From NCBI GenBank assembly GCA_965217265.1, contig CBDCHP010000012.1, positions 459,976 through 523,975 of the forward strand: a stretch of 64,000 bases of DNA. Direction: 5' to 3'. This DNA is from JAGRGG01 sp965217265 (lineage in GTDB: Bacteria > Pseudomonadota > Alphaproteobacteria > Geminicoccales > Geminicoccaceae). The stretch's first letter is position 1, and every line of letters begins with the position of its first letter. Below, piece by piece: positions 12,702-20,908 of this stretch. A program made the position numbers and the translations under genes. Under the pieces are notes generated by a model. The model did no database searches. It was not told the origin of the DNA and saw nothing but the letters and a program-made list of their open reading frames with translations.

Positions 12702-12846
12702 GAACGCTGCGCGTGCGCTGCCGCGCGGGCTTCTTTTTCTCTTTTTTGCTTTTGTCCGAGGCCTGCCCTCGGCGTTGTGGCCAGTTCGAATACAAGTGAT
12801 AAAAAAGAAAAGAGAAAGGCCCCGCGCCAGCGGACGCGAAGCGTTC
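12702..12846. repeat. PAL-1 copy B: full palindromic element
   Basis: GAACGC at 12702 starts 4 nt after the permease stop; GCGTTC at 12841-12846 closes the element 23 nt before the next start codon. The left arm has GCGCG/CGCGC stem then a long T-rich tract; the right arm has A-rich then CCGCGCC. It separates two genes in the same direction. The gene downstream is read from or after the element. Confidence 0.85.
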
Positions 12847-12869
12847 CTCCCACCATCAAGGAAACTCTC

Positions 12870-13639
12870 ATGCTCAAAGGAAAGACCGCGATCGTCACCG
12901 GCTCGACGAGCGGGATCGGGCTCGGCATCGCGCACGGGCTGGCCGGGGCCGGCGTCGACCTCGTCATCAACGGCATCGAGCCGGAGGAGCAGGTCGAGCC
13001 GATCCGGGCCGAGTTGGCGTCGCAGGGCGTCGAGGTGCGCTACGACCGGGCCGACATGACGCGGCCGGACGCGATCCGCGCCATGGTCGAGGCGGCGGGC
13101 GAGGTCGACATTCTCATCAACAACGCCGGCATCCAGCACGTCGCCCCGGTCGAGGAATTCCCCGAGGCCAAGTGGGACGCGATCATCGCGATCAACCTCA
13201 CCGTCCGCCTTTCCACACGACGAAGGCGGTCGTCGGCGGCATGAAGACGCGCGGCTGGGGCCGGATCATCAACATCGCCTCCGCGCACGGCCTCGTCGCC
13301 TCGCCCTACAAGTCGGCCTACGTCGCGGCGAAGCACGGCATCTTGGGCTTCACCAAGACGATCGCGCTGGAGGCCGCCGAGGCCGGCGTCACGGTGAACG
13401 CGATCTGCCCCGGCTACGTGCTCACGCCATTGGTCGAGAAGCAGATCCCCGACACGGCGAGGGCGCGCGGCATCAGCGAGGCGGCGGTGGTGAGCGAGGT
13501 GATCCTGGCCCGCCAGCCGACCAAGCGCTTCGTCACCATCGAGGAGGTGGCGGCACTCGCCCTCTTCTTGTGCTCGGACGGCGCCGCCTCGATCACGGGG
13601 GGCGCGCAGACGATCGACGGCGGCTGGACGGCGGAGTAG
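12870..13639 (+). pseudogene. bdhA: 3-hydroxybutyrate dehydrogenase (SDR family), interrupted by a frameshift near 13205
   Basis: NAD-dependent short-chain dehydrogenase that interconverts D-3-hydroxybutyrate and acetoacetate, usually in polyhydroxybutyrate turnover. The first part (from ATG 12870, AAGGAAAC upstream) has the cofactor motif TGSTSGIGLGIA and the NNAG motif. The second part, in another frame from about 13210, has the catalytic Ser/Tyr/Lys (SAHGLVASPYKSAYVAAKHG) and the subgroup signature ICPGYVLTPLVEKQIPD. The break is at ATCAACCTCACCGTCCGCC: two extra bases, or one missing, relative to the expected NLTSAFHTT. All catalytic residues are present on either side, so this may be an error in the sequence rather than a dead gene. 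Confidence 0.85.
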
Positions 13640-13653
13640 GGGCGGGCGCCGCC

Positions 13654-14556
13654 TCAGCCCGGGTCACGCTTGAGGGGCTGGGCGAGGCAGTGGATGCCGC
13701 CGCCGCGGGGCGCGAACATCGACATGTCCGGGTCGTAGACCTTGAACCCCGTCGCCCGCAGCCGCGCGTTCAGGTCGATCGCGGACGCGCTGGACAGGAC
13801 CCGATCGTCGCCGAGCGCCATCACGTTGCAGCCGAGGTTCATCGTCTCCTTGAAGCCGACCGGGACGATCTCGACCCGCTTCGCCCGTAGCCAGTCGAGG
13901 ACGTCGTCGGGGACCGTCTCCAGACAGACGGCGGCGCACTTGCTCGCCAGCATGCAGACCATCAGGTCGATGTGGACGTAGAAGCCGTCGATGGCGGCGT
14001 ACTTGACCTCCCAGCCCTCCGTCTCCATCCAGCCGCCGACCTGACGCGCCGCGACCTCCTCGCAGCGCAACCCTGTGTAACCGATCAGGACGGAGCCTGG
14101 CTCGACGATGTTGAAGTCGCCGCCCTCGAAGTTGCCCGCCGTCACGAGGTCGTAGACCGGGATGCCTCGCGACAGGTAAAAGCGCAGGGCGTGGGCGTAC
14201 TCGCCGCGCCGACGCGGGTTGGCCAACTGGCAGACGACGGCGCCGAAAGGGGTCATGAAGCTCGAATCGCGGGCGTAGACGGCGTATTCCAGGCCCTCGT
14301 CCGCCGGCAGCGTGTGCACCGCGACCCCGGCGTCGGCGTAGGCGTCGACCATCTCGCGGTGCTGGCGCACGGCCGCCTGCTTGTCCCACTTCAAGCCGCG
14401 ACGCTCGCTCTCGCGCACGACCGAACTGTAGGCCGCGTTCTCCATCGGCCCGAACGTCTCGACCGGGCCGAGCAGGACGTCGCGCAGGCGGCCGTACTCG
14501 GAATCGACGCCCCAGCGGCCCGCCGTCGGCGTTCCGCCCGCCGGGTCCCGCGCCAT
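13654..14556 (-). CDS. Amidinotransferase-superfamily enzyme, dimethylarginine dimethylaminohydrolase-like
   Basis: 300-residue penta-propeller (pentein) enzyme acting on guanidino groups, such as conversion of arginine or methylated arginines to citrulline. Visible motifs are NFEGGDFN (substrate-binding acidic loop), VHIDLMVCM (catalytic His) and GGGIHCLAQPL, with the nucleophile Cys at about residue 290. ATG 14556 gives MARDPAGGTPTAGRWGVDSEYG, matching the typical family N-terminus; a longer open frame upstream overlaps the next small gene and is not credible. It converges with the dehydrogenase gene with 14 bp between stops. The exact substrate (arginine, dimethylarginine or an amidino donor) cannot be fixed from sequence. 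Confidence 0.75.
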   Translation of the reverse strand: MARDPAGGTPTAGRWGVDSEYGRLRDVLLGPVETFGPMENAAYSSVVRESERRGLKWDKQAAVRQHREMVDAYADAGVAVHTLPADEGLEYAVYARDSSFMTPFGAVVCQLANPRRRGEYAHALRFYLSRGIPVYDLVTAGNFEGGDFNIVEPGSVLIGYTGLRCEEVAARQVGGWMETEGWEVKYAAIDGFYVHIDLMVCMLASKCAAVCLETVPDDVLDWLRAKRVEIVPVGFKETMNLGCNVMALGDDRVLSSASAIDLNARLRATGFKVYDPDMSMFAPRGGGIHCLAQPLKRDPG

Positions 14557-14597
14557 CAGCGGGGCGGTGCCGGCGCGGTCGATCGACGGCGGCCCGC

Positions 14598-14792
14598 TCA
14601 CGCCTCGGGCTCGCCGCACGACCAGCGCACGACGTGCCACTTGGGGTGCTCTTGCGTCCAGCGCACGGCCTGGAGCTGGCCCTCGTAGAGGCACTGGATC
14701 ATGCTGGTCGGGGGCGGGGCGAAGGACGGGTAGACCGTCTGGCACTTGGCGGGCTGCGTCAGGAGGCAGGCGGTCATGACCAGTTCGAGCAT
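14598..14792 (-). CDS. Small conserved secreted or membrane hypothetical protein
   Basis: 64 residues: a short hydrophobic N-terminus (MLELVMTACLLTQPAKC), several cysteines and a Trp-rich C-terminus (HPKWHVVRWSC). I recognise this pattern from small uncharacterised alphaproteobacterial proteins of the same length, but no function is known. Its stop lies 41 bp before the start of the amidinotransferase gene on the same strand, so the two may be co-transcribed. Confidence 0.6.
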   Translation of the reverse strand: MLELVMTACLLTQPAKCQTVYPSFAPPPTSMIQCLYEGQLQAVRWTQEHPKWHVVRWSCGEPEA

Positions 14793-14891
14793 GTGGTCTC
14801 GCTTCCAAGTTGTCGCCGCCCTCTTGGCAACGATCGAGCGTAGAACTTACGTCGGGCCGGATGCCCGTCGATGCGCCCTTGTGTCCCGGCC

Positions 14892-16241
14892 CTAGTTCCC
14901 CGGCACCCCCTCCGCCACCGGCTGCGTCATGGTCATGAAGCGGCCGGAGGCGCCCCAGTCGTCGGTGCCGTCGGGATACCAGTAGACGTCGGCGTAGCCC
15001 AAAGCCAGCGCGCGCTTGGCGGCGTTCCAGGACATCCAGCAGTCGGCCTTGCAGAAGAAGAGAAGCGCGCGGTCCTTGTCGCCGCCGGTCAGCCGCTCCA
15101 GGCTGGATTTAAAGAAGCTCTGCGTCTCGTCGGGCAGGACGCCGTAGCCGGTGTTGGCGAGCCAGACGGCGCCGGGCAGCGTCTCGTGCTCGGGCGTTTG
15201 CCAGATCCGGCCCTCGGCCGGGGCCTCGGGCTCGCGCGCGGCCGGCAGGACGTCGAGGAGGATCGGCGACCTCTCGCGCATCAGCGCCTCGACGGCGTCG
15301 GCCGTGTCCACCACCGTCGCCCCTTCGAGCGTCGCCGGCACGGGCGAGCGGTAGTCGTCGGTGCGGTAGCCCTCGGGCTCCGCCACGCCCCCGGCGTCGG
15401 CCGCGGCCGTCGTCGCGCCCGCCGGGCCGACGAGGCGCCCGCCCCGGTCGAGCATCGGCACGCCGTAGGCGTGCAGGACCGCCTCGATGTCGTCGGCGCG
15501 GGTCCGCAGCGCCTCGTTCAGCCGGTGCTTCCAGTCGGCCTCGTTGCGGCGCACGCCCATCGAGATGCTGAAATGCAGGCGCACGCCGGGCGGCTCCTCG
15601 ACGAGCGGCACCACGGTCATCGGCACGTCCTGCAGCTTGGCATAGTAGCCGGCGATCGGCCCCCACAGGACCCCGACATCGACGGCACCCCCGGCGACGT
15701 CGGCGACGAGGTCGCGCGCCGGGTGGTCGTAGCGCGTGTCGGCCATGAGGGCGTAGCTGCGCAGGTTCTTGAGCAAGCCTTCCTGCGCCATGATCGTCAC
15801 CGGCGGCGTCTGGGCGACGGCGCCGATGCTCAGATCTTTGAGATCCGGGTCGGCGAGGTCCTCGACGTCGAGCCCGGCATCGGCGCGGTACAGGATCGCG
15901 AAGGTCGAGGTGTAGTAGGGGTTGGTGTTCTGCAAGAACTCGTTGGCGCTGGTCACGCCGATGACGACGTCGCACAGGCGTGCTGCCAGCGTGTTGCGAT
16001 AGAAGCCGGTCGTGTCGGGGTAGTAGGTGTAGGTCACCGGCAGGCCGAGCTCGTCGCCGACGATCGCCGCGATCTTGTTCTCGAAGCCCGCGCCCTTGTC
16101 GTCGGAGAACGGCAGGTCGCTCGGCGGGGCGCAGACCCGAAGCGCGTCGCGGTCGACGAGGTCGCCGGTCGCGTCCTGCGCCCAGACTTGGGTGGCGATT
16201 GCTGCAAGGCCGATGGCGGCGGCGAGGAGGATCGTCCTCAC
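14892..16241 (-). CDS. XoxJ-like periplasmic binding protein fused to a rhodanese-like CXXXCW domain
   Basis: Two-domain secreted protein of 449 residues. Signal peptide 1-21 (ends QVWAQ). Residues 30-265 are the quinoprotein dehydrogenase-associated substrate-binding fold (MoxJ/XoxJ type): RDALRVCAPPSDLPFS, DVVIGVTSANEFL, GVLWGPIAGYYA. After a linker (about 268-292), residues 293-449 resemble the PQQ-dependent catabolism-associated rhodanese-like family, with Cys397 and Cys401 in FFCKADCWMSW. These two families are normally separate genes beside PQQ dehydrogenases. The start is a GTG overlapping the xoxG stop (GTGA), so translation is coupled to xoxG. XoxJ is thought to help mature or partner XoxF. 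The rhodanese-like role is unknown. Confidence 0.85.
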   Translation of the reverse strand: MRTILLAAAIGLAAIATQVWAQDATGDLVDRDALRVCAPPSDLPFSDDKGAGFENKIAAIVGDELGLPVTYTYYPDTTGFYRNTLAARLCDVVIGVTSANEFLQNTNPYYTSTFAILYRADAGLDVEDLADPDLKDLSIGAVAQTPPVTIMAQEGLLKNLRSYALMADTRYDHPARDLVADVAGGAVDVGVLWGPIAGYYAKLQDVPMTVVPLVEEPPGVRLHFSISMGVRRNEADWKHRLNEALRTRADDIEAVLHAYGVPMLDRGGRLVGPAGATTAAADAGGVAEPEGYRTDDYRSPVPATLEGATVVDTADAVEALMRERSPILLDVLPAAREPEAPAEGRIWQTPEHETLPGAVWLANTGYGVLPDETQSFFKSSLERLTGGDKDRALLFFCKADCWMSWNAAKRALALGYADVYWYPDGTDDWGASGRFMTMTQPVAEGVPGN

Positions 16242-16738
16242 CCCTTGCGCTCCTGCCAGACGGGGTCCTCGTCCTTGTCGATCCGCTCCGGCCGGCCGCG
16301 GCCGACGGCGTCGTTCGAGCGCGCCTTGAGGTAGGCGTAGATGTCGTCAACGTACAGCATGACGTTCGGGTCGTCGGCGAACGCCGGCATCACCTTCTGG
16401 CTCGCCTGATTGACCTCCTGCTTGCCGTTGACGACCATGTCGAGGAACTGGTCGTAGTCGAGCGACTTCAGCGATTCGGTCAGGTTCGGCGCGTACGAGC
16501 TGCCGAGCCCGTCCGGCCCGTGGCAGGTGTGGCAGGACGAACTGTAGCGGCGGTAGCCGTTGTAGGTGCCGAAATCGACCTGGCCCTGGTCGTTGACGGT
16601 GTAGGGGTGCTCGTACCAATCCTTCTCGTCGCCGCCCTGGGCCGCGGCTTGGACCTGGTCTTGGGCCTTGTCCTGGGCCTGGGCGGCGACGCAGCCCAGC
16701 GTGAGGGCACCCGCCAGGAGGAGCAGAGACTTGCGCAT
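16238..16738 (-). CDS. xoxG: XoxG-like cytochrome c, electron acceptor of the lanthanide methanol dehydrogenase
   Basis: Secreted monohaem cytochrome c of 166 residues. Signal peptide 1-22 (ALTLGCVAAQAQ); haem site Cys69-Cys72-His73 (SSSCHTCHGPDG) and a likely axial Met117 in QKVMPAF. The acidic N-terminal region after the signal and the C-terminal tail RPERIDKDEDPVW match the methanol-metabolism-related cytochrome family. It would carry electrons from XoxF towards a terminal oxidase. It lies 123 bp downstream of xoxF on the same strand and overlaps the XoxJ-fusion start by 4 bp. Confidence 0.85.
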   Translation of the reverse strand: MRKSLLLLAGALTLGCVAAQAQDKAQDQVQAAAQGGDEKDWYEHPYTVNDQGQVDFGTYNGYRRYSSSCHTCHGPDGLGSSYAPNLTESLKSLDYDQFLDMVVNGKQEVNQASQKVMPAFADDPNVMLYVDDIYAYLKARSNDAVGRGRPERIDKDEDPVWQERKG

Positions 16739-16791
16739 GGCGTTCCTTGATCGGTTACGTTGAGGGCGGCCGTCCCGGCGGCCGCGGGGGG

Positions 16792-16834
16792 GTCCCGTGA
16801 AGCGGGACGGCCCGGCCCCGTCGGGGGCCGGGCC
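16792..16834 (-). promoter_or_regulatory. Paired hairpins in the xoxF-xoxG intercistronic region
   Basis: GGCCCGGCCCC (16809-16819) pairs perfectly with 16824-16834 around GTCG, and GTCCCG (16792-16797) pairs with CGGGAC (16803-16808) immediately beside it. Neither is followed by a T-run on the minus strand, so they are unlikely to be simple terminators. They could protect the xoxF 3' end from exonucleases and let xoxF accumulate over xoxG and xoxJ, as intercistronic stems do in other dehydrogenase operons. Confidence 0.55.
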
Positions 16835-16861
16835 GCGCCCTTCGATCGGCTCGGCCGGGGC

Positions 16862-18769
16862 TCAGTCGGGCAGCGCGAACACGGTCATCGAACCGCCGAG
16901 CTGGGTGTAGCTGGAGAGCGACTTGTAGGCGCCGACGGCCCCCAGACCCTCGGTGTCGCCGGTGAGGCCGGCCGCCAAGCCGATGCCGGCCCAGCCGCCG
17001 ATGCCCGAGAGCACGGCGACGTACTGCTTGCCGTCGTGCTCGTAGGTGTTGACGTTGCCGATGATGCCGGACGGGGTCTTGAAGCTGAACAGCTCGTTGC
17101 CGTCCTTGTCGATCGCCTTCAAGAAGCCCTCCAGCGTGCCGTAGAAGACGACGTCGCCGGCGGTCGCAAGCGCGCCCGACCAGACCGAGAACGGCTCGGG
17201 CACCGACCAGACGACCTCGCCCTTGGCGGCGTCCCAGGCGATGAAGTTGCCCATGCCGCCGTGGCTGTCGGGGGCCGGGAACATGCTCAAGGTGGCGCCG
17301 ACGTAGGGCTGGCCCGCCGTGTAGCTGACCTGGAACGGCTCGTAGTCCATGCAGACGTGGTTGGTCGGCACGTAGAACAGGCCGGTCTTGGGCGAGAAGG
17401 CCGCCGGCTGCTGGTCCTTCGAGCCCAAGGCCGCCGGGCAGATGCCGGTGGTGTTGACGTCCTCGCCCTGGGTCGAGGGCGACATCTCGGCGACGACCTG
17501 CGGCCGGCCGGTCTCCATGTCGACGTGGCTCGCCCAGTTGACCTGCGGGTCGTACTTCTCGGCGACGAGCAGTTCGCCGGTCTCGCGGTCCAGCGTGTAG
17601 CCGAAGCCGTTGCGATCGAAGGTGACCAGGACCTTGCGCTGTTCGCCGTCGATCTCGAGCTCGGTCAGGATGTTCTCGTTGACGCCGTCGTAGTCCCACT
17701 CGTCGTGCGGCGTCTTTTGGTAGAACCACTTGGCCATGCCGGTGTCGGCGTCGCGGGCCATGATCGTCATCGACCACTTGTTGTCGCCGGGGCGCTGCGC
17801 CGGGTTCCAGGTGCCGGGGTTGCCGGTGCCGTAGTAGACGAGGTTCAATTCAGGGTCGTAGGTGGTCCAGCCCCAGGTGGTGCCGCCGCCGATCTTCCAC
17901 TGGTCGCCCTCCCAGCTCTCAAGGCTGCTGTCCTCGCCGATCGGCTGGCCCATCGCCATCGTCTGCTCGGGGTCGACCAGCATCTCCTCGTCGGGCCCGG
18001 TCGAGAAGGCGTTCCAGACCTCTTCGCCCGACTCGACGTTGTAGGCGGTCATGCGGCCGCGCACGCCGTACTCCCCGCCGGAGATGCCGACGATCACCTT
18101 GTCCTTCACGACGAGCGGCGACATCGTCATCGTCTCGCCCTTGGACGGGTCGCCGTTCTTGGCGGTCCAAAGCTCCTCGCCGGTCTTGGCGTCGAGCGCC
18201 ACGAGCGTGGCGTCGGCCTGGTTCAAGAACAGCTTGCCGTCAGCGTAGGCGGGGCCGCGGTTGACCGTGTCGCAGCACATGACGCCGATCACGCTCGGGT
18301 CCTGGCGCGGCTCGTACTTCCAGATGACGCGGCCCTGGTCGTTCAAGTCGAGCGCGTAGACGGTGTTGGGAAACGGCGTGTGGACGAACATCACGTCGCC
18401 GACGACGAGCGGCCCGCCCTCGTGGCCGCGCAAGACGCCGGTCGAGAACGTCCAGGCGACCTGGAGGTCCTCGACGTTATCGGCGGTGATCTGGTCCAGT
18501 TCGCTGTAGCGCGTGCCGGCGTAGTCGCCGAGCTGCATGACCCAGTTGGCCGGGTCGGACTGCAACTCTTCGAGGCTGCCCTCGGGCAACTGGACCTCGG
18601 CGTTCTTCTGCTGGGCCTGCTGCTGCTGGCTTTCCGGCGCCTCGATCTCCGGCACGCCGGCGGCGGCGTCGCCTTTCTCGTCCACGCCCAGGGTTCCCTG
18701 GTCCTGCGCGAGCGCGCCCCCGGCGAACAGGGCAAAGGCGGAAACGCCCGCCAGCATCGTCATTCTCAT
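16862..18769 (-). CDS. xoxF: XoxF-type lanthanide-dependent PQQ methanol dehydrogenase
   Basis: Periplasmic eight-bladed quinoprotein that oxidises methanol (possibly other short alcohols or formaldehyde) with PQQ and a light lanthanide. 635 residues, signal peptide 1-21. Adjacent Cys165-Cys166 (GVMCCDTVNRG) form the typical vicinal disulfide. Metal and active-site residues: Glu233 (ISGGEYG), Asn317 (GTGNPGTW), Asp359 and the extra Asp361 in PHDEWDYDGVNE. The residue two after the catalytic Asp is Ala in calcium MxaF enzymes and Asp in lanthanide enzymes, so this is the XoxF/ExaF class; overall pattern favours XoxF. An unusual acidic, Gln-rich insert (about 28-60) precedes the first blade. 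First gene of the xoxF-xoxG-xoxJ operon. pqq genes lie 7 kb away. Confidence 0.93.
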   Translation of the reverse strand: MRMTMLAGVSAFALFAGGALAQDQGTLGVDEKGDAAAGVPEIEAPESQQQQAQQKNAEVQLPEGSLEELQSDPANWVMQLGDYAGTRYSELDQITADNVEDLQVAWTFSTGVLRGHEGGPLVVGDVMFVHTPFPNTVYALDLNDQGRVIWKYEPRQDPSVIGVMCCDTVNRGPAYADGKLFLNQADATLVALDAKTGEELWTAKNGDPSKGETMTMSPLVVKDKVIVGISGGEYGVRGRMTAYNVESGEEVWNAFSTGPDEEMLVDPEQTMAMGQPIGEDSSLESWEGDQWKIGGGTTWGWTTYDPELNLVYYGTGNPGTWNPAQRPGDNKWSMTIMARDADTGMAKWFYQKTPHDEWDYDGVNENILTELEIDGEQRKVLVTFDRNGFGYTLDRETGELLVAEKYDPQVNWASHVDMETGRPQVVAEMSPSTQGEDVNTTGICPAALGSKDQQPAAFSPKTGLFYVPTNHVCMDYEPFQVSYTAGQPYVGATLSMFPAPDSHGGMGNFIAWDAAKGEVVWSVPEPFSVWSGALATAGDVVFYGTLEGFLKAIDKDGNELFSFKTPSGIIGNVNTYEHDGKQYVAVLSGIGGWAGIGLAAGLTGDTEGLGAVGAYKSLSSYTQLGGSMTVFALPD

Positions 18770-19116
18770 GTTGAGTTTAGCCTCCCAGAACGCGGCCGGA
18801 AGAAAGCCCCGATCACCCGGCGTGATCGGGCGACTTTCTACTCGGCCGAGGATTTGGTCGAAAAGGCGGCAACCCTTGATCCTAAAGCCTCCCTGGCACC
18901 TGCGATCGGTCCGCCGTTCTTCCTCCGAGCAAAGTATAAACGAAAGTTCACATATCTAGGCAAGAGCGATTCCGTCGCGTATTTTCCTGACGGTGCGATG
19001 TTGTTCGAAAGACAGCCGACGCGACTGCGCCCGTGCTGCGTTGCAGCAGAAGACGGCTATGATTACTGCAACGCAATAAATTACACGGGTTCAACCTTCG
19101 AGAAAGGGCCTTCACC
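18770..19116. promoter_or_regulatory. Divergent control region between xoxF and the zinc metallohydrolase gene
   Basis: 347 bp between divergently read genes, with no coding capacity of its own that I credit. It is markedly less GC-rich than the genes (18910-19090 especially), as expected for promoters of both directions. I did not find a confident -35/-10 pair or an operator palindrome. xoxF expression in relatives is controlled by lanthanides through two-component systems; no such site can be recognised by eye. Confidence 0.5.
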
Positions 19117-20049
19117 GTGGCCGTGCTTATCTCGCGTCGCAGCATCATCGGCGGCGTTGCCTGCCTGCCGCTCGCGGCGGCGGCCCCCGCTCAAGCGCCC
19201 CTACCCGTGCGGCAGATTGCCCCACGAATTTATGTCCATCAGGGTGCCGTCGCCGAGGTCGCCCCCTCGAACCGCGGCCTGATCGCCAATCTCGGCTTCG
19301 TCGTCGGCAGCGAGGCCGTCGCCGTCGTCGACACGGGCGCGAGCGCCTACAACGGCCGGGTCCTGCGCGCGGCGATCCGGCGGGTGACCGACCTGCCGGT
19401 GCGCTACGTCGTCAACACCCACGTCCACCCCGACCACGTCTTCGGCAACGCGGCCTTCCAGGATGACGACCCGGTCTTCGTCGGCCACGCCAAGCTGCCG
19501 CGGGCGATGGCCGAGCGCGGCCCCTTCTACCTCGAACGGCTGCAAGCGACGCTCGGGCCCCTGGCCGGGGGAACGACGCTCGTGCCGCCGACGATGACGG
19601 TCGAGGACACGGCCCTGATCGACCTCGGCAACCGCACGCTGCGGCTCGAAGCGCACAGGCCCGCCCACACCGACAACGACCTCAGCGTCCACGACCTTGC
19701 GAGCGGCACGCTGTTCGCGGGCGACCTCCTCTTCATGCAACACACGCCCGTGCTCGACGGGGGCCTGCTCGGCTGGCTCGACGTCATCGAGGGTCTCCGC
19801 CGCGAGGCCGCCGCCCGCGTCGTCCCCGGCCACGGCCCGGCGCAAGCCCCCTGGCCCGACGCCCTGGCACCGCAGACGCGCTACCTGGAACGCCTGCGCG
19901 ACGGCGTGCGCGCCGCGATCGCCGACGGCCTGAGCCTGCAAGCGACGGTGGACCGCCTCGGCCGGGACGGCGCCGACGGCTGGCAATTGTACGCCACCTT
20001 CCACCCCCGCAACGTCACCGCGGCTTATGCCGAACTCGAATGGGAGTAG
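19117..20049 (+). CDS. Quinoprotein relay system zinc metallohydrolase (SoxH-related metallo-beta-lactamase fold)
   Basis: 310 residues with a GTG start and a twin-arginine-like signal (LISRRSIIGGVACLPLAAAA), so it is exported. The metallo-beta-lactamase zinc motif is THVHPDH (His102, His104, Asp106, His107); further ligands are in RPAHTDND, FAGDLLF and PGHG. This matches the SoxH-related hydrolases found beside PQQ dehydrogenases together with SoxYZ-like carriers. The proposed, unproven role is in a sulfur-carrier relay serving the quinoprotein. 52 bp precede the SoxYZ-like gene, so the two form an operon divergent from xoxF. Confidence 0.85.
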   Translation: MAVLISRRSIIGGVACLPLAAAAPAQAPLPVRQIAPRIYVHQGAVAEVAPSNRGLIANLGFVVGSEAVAVVDTGASAYNGRVLRAAIRRVTDLPVRYVVNTHVHPDHVFGNAAFQDDDPVFVGHAKLPRAMAERGPFYLERLQATLGPLAGGTTLVPPTMTVEDTALIDLGNRTLRLEAHRPAHTDNDLSVHDLASGTLFAGDLLFMQHTPVLDGGLLGWLDVIEGLRREAAARVVPGHGPAQAPWPDALAPQTRYLERLRDGVRAAIADGLSLQATVDRLGRDGADGWQLYATFHPRNVTAAYAELEWE

Positions 20050-20101
20050 CGGCGGGGGCGCGGCGTCCTACATAGTCAAGGATGCACAGGGAGACAAAAC
20101 G

Positions 20102-20908
20102 ATGTTGCACCACCGCCGCGCTTGGCTGGCCTCCACCCTCGTCCTCGCGGCGCTGACGGCGCCGGCGCTCGCCGACGACGCGGCCTGGAACGACATCAAG
20201 GCGAACCTGTTCGAGGGGCGCGAGATCGAGGACGGGAGCGCCCTGATCGGCCTCGAAGCGCCGACCCGCGCCAACGATGCCGCGATCGTGCCGATCGCCG
20301 TCGAGGCCAAGACGCCCCAGACGCCCGACGGCTACATCAAGACCCTCTACCTCGTCATCGACGAGAACCCGGCCCCGCTCGCCGCCACCATCCACCTGAC
20401 GCCCGAGTCCGGCCTCGCCTCGATCGAGACCCGCCTGCGCGTCAACGAGTACAGCGACGTGCGCGCGATCGCCGAAACCTCGAACGGCGACCTCTACATG
20501 ACCAGCGCCTTCGTCAAGGCCGCCGGCGGCTGCTCCGCCCCGGCCTTGAAGGACCACGACAAGGCGATGGCGCAGTTGGGCAAGATGAAGCTGCGCACCC
20601 TCGGCGAGGCGCACGCCGGGCGGCCGATGCAGGCCCAGGTCATGGTCAGCCACCCGAACTACTCGGGCATGCAGATCGACCAGCTCACCCGCCACTGGGT
20701 TCCCGCCCACTTCGTCCACACGATCGAGGTCCGCTACGAGGGCGAACCCGTCCTCACCGCCGAGACCGACATCTCGATCAGCGAGAACCCCAACTTCCGC
20801 TTCTACTTCACCCCCAAAGGTCCCGGCGACCTCAGCGTCACCGTCGAGGACACCGAGGGCGGCAAGTTCGAGGACGCGATCGAGGTGAACCCGGGGGCGG
20901 GGGCGTGA
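20102..20908 (+). CDS. Quinoprotein dehydrogenase-associated fused SoxYZ-like carrier
   Basis: 268 residues, signal peptide 1-24 (APALADD). The N-terminal half is SoxY-like, with the sulfur-carrying Cys144 in AAGGCSAP, here internal rather than at the C-terminus. The C-terminal half is SoxZ-like (HPNYSGMQIDQ, FRFYFTPKGPG). SoxYZ normally carries thiosulfate-derived sulfane on a SoxY C-terminal GGCGG arm. The fused form near PQQ enzymes is a named but uncharacterised family. No soxABCDX genes are visible, so it does not belong to a thiosulfate oxidation cluster here. ATG 20102 follows GGGAGACAAAACG. The stop directly meets a PAL-1 left arm. Confidence 0.88.
   Translation: MLHHRRAWLASTLVLAALTAPALADDAAWNDIKANLFEGREIEDGSALIGLEAPTRANDAAIVPIAVEAKTPQTPDGYIKTLYLVIDENPAPLAATIHLTPESGLASIETRLRVNEYSDVRAIAETSNGDLYMTSAFVKAAGGCSAPALKDHDKAMAQLGKMKLRTLGEAHAGRPMQAQVMVSHPNYSGMQIDQLTRHWVPAHFVHTIEVRYEGEPVLTAETDISISENPNFRFYFTPKGPGDLSVTVEDTEGGKFEDAIEVNPGAGA

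Noticed and set aside
11012..12976. A minus-strand frame of about 650 codons opposite the ABC permease
   Set aside because: Glu/Arg/Gln-rich shadow of a membrane protein gene; typical artefact at high third-position GC.
16760..19282. A plus-strand open frame of about 840 codons antisense to xoxF
   Set aside because: Mirror of the highly biased codon use of xoxF; the antisense product is Leu/Val/Arg-rich and matches nothing.
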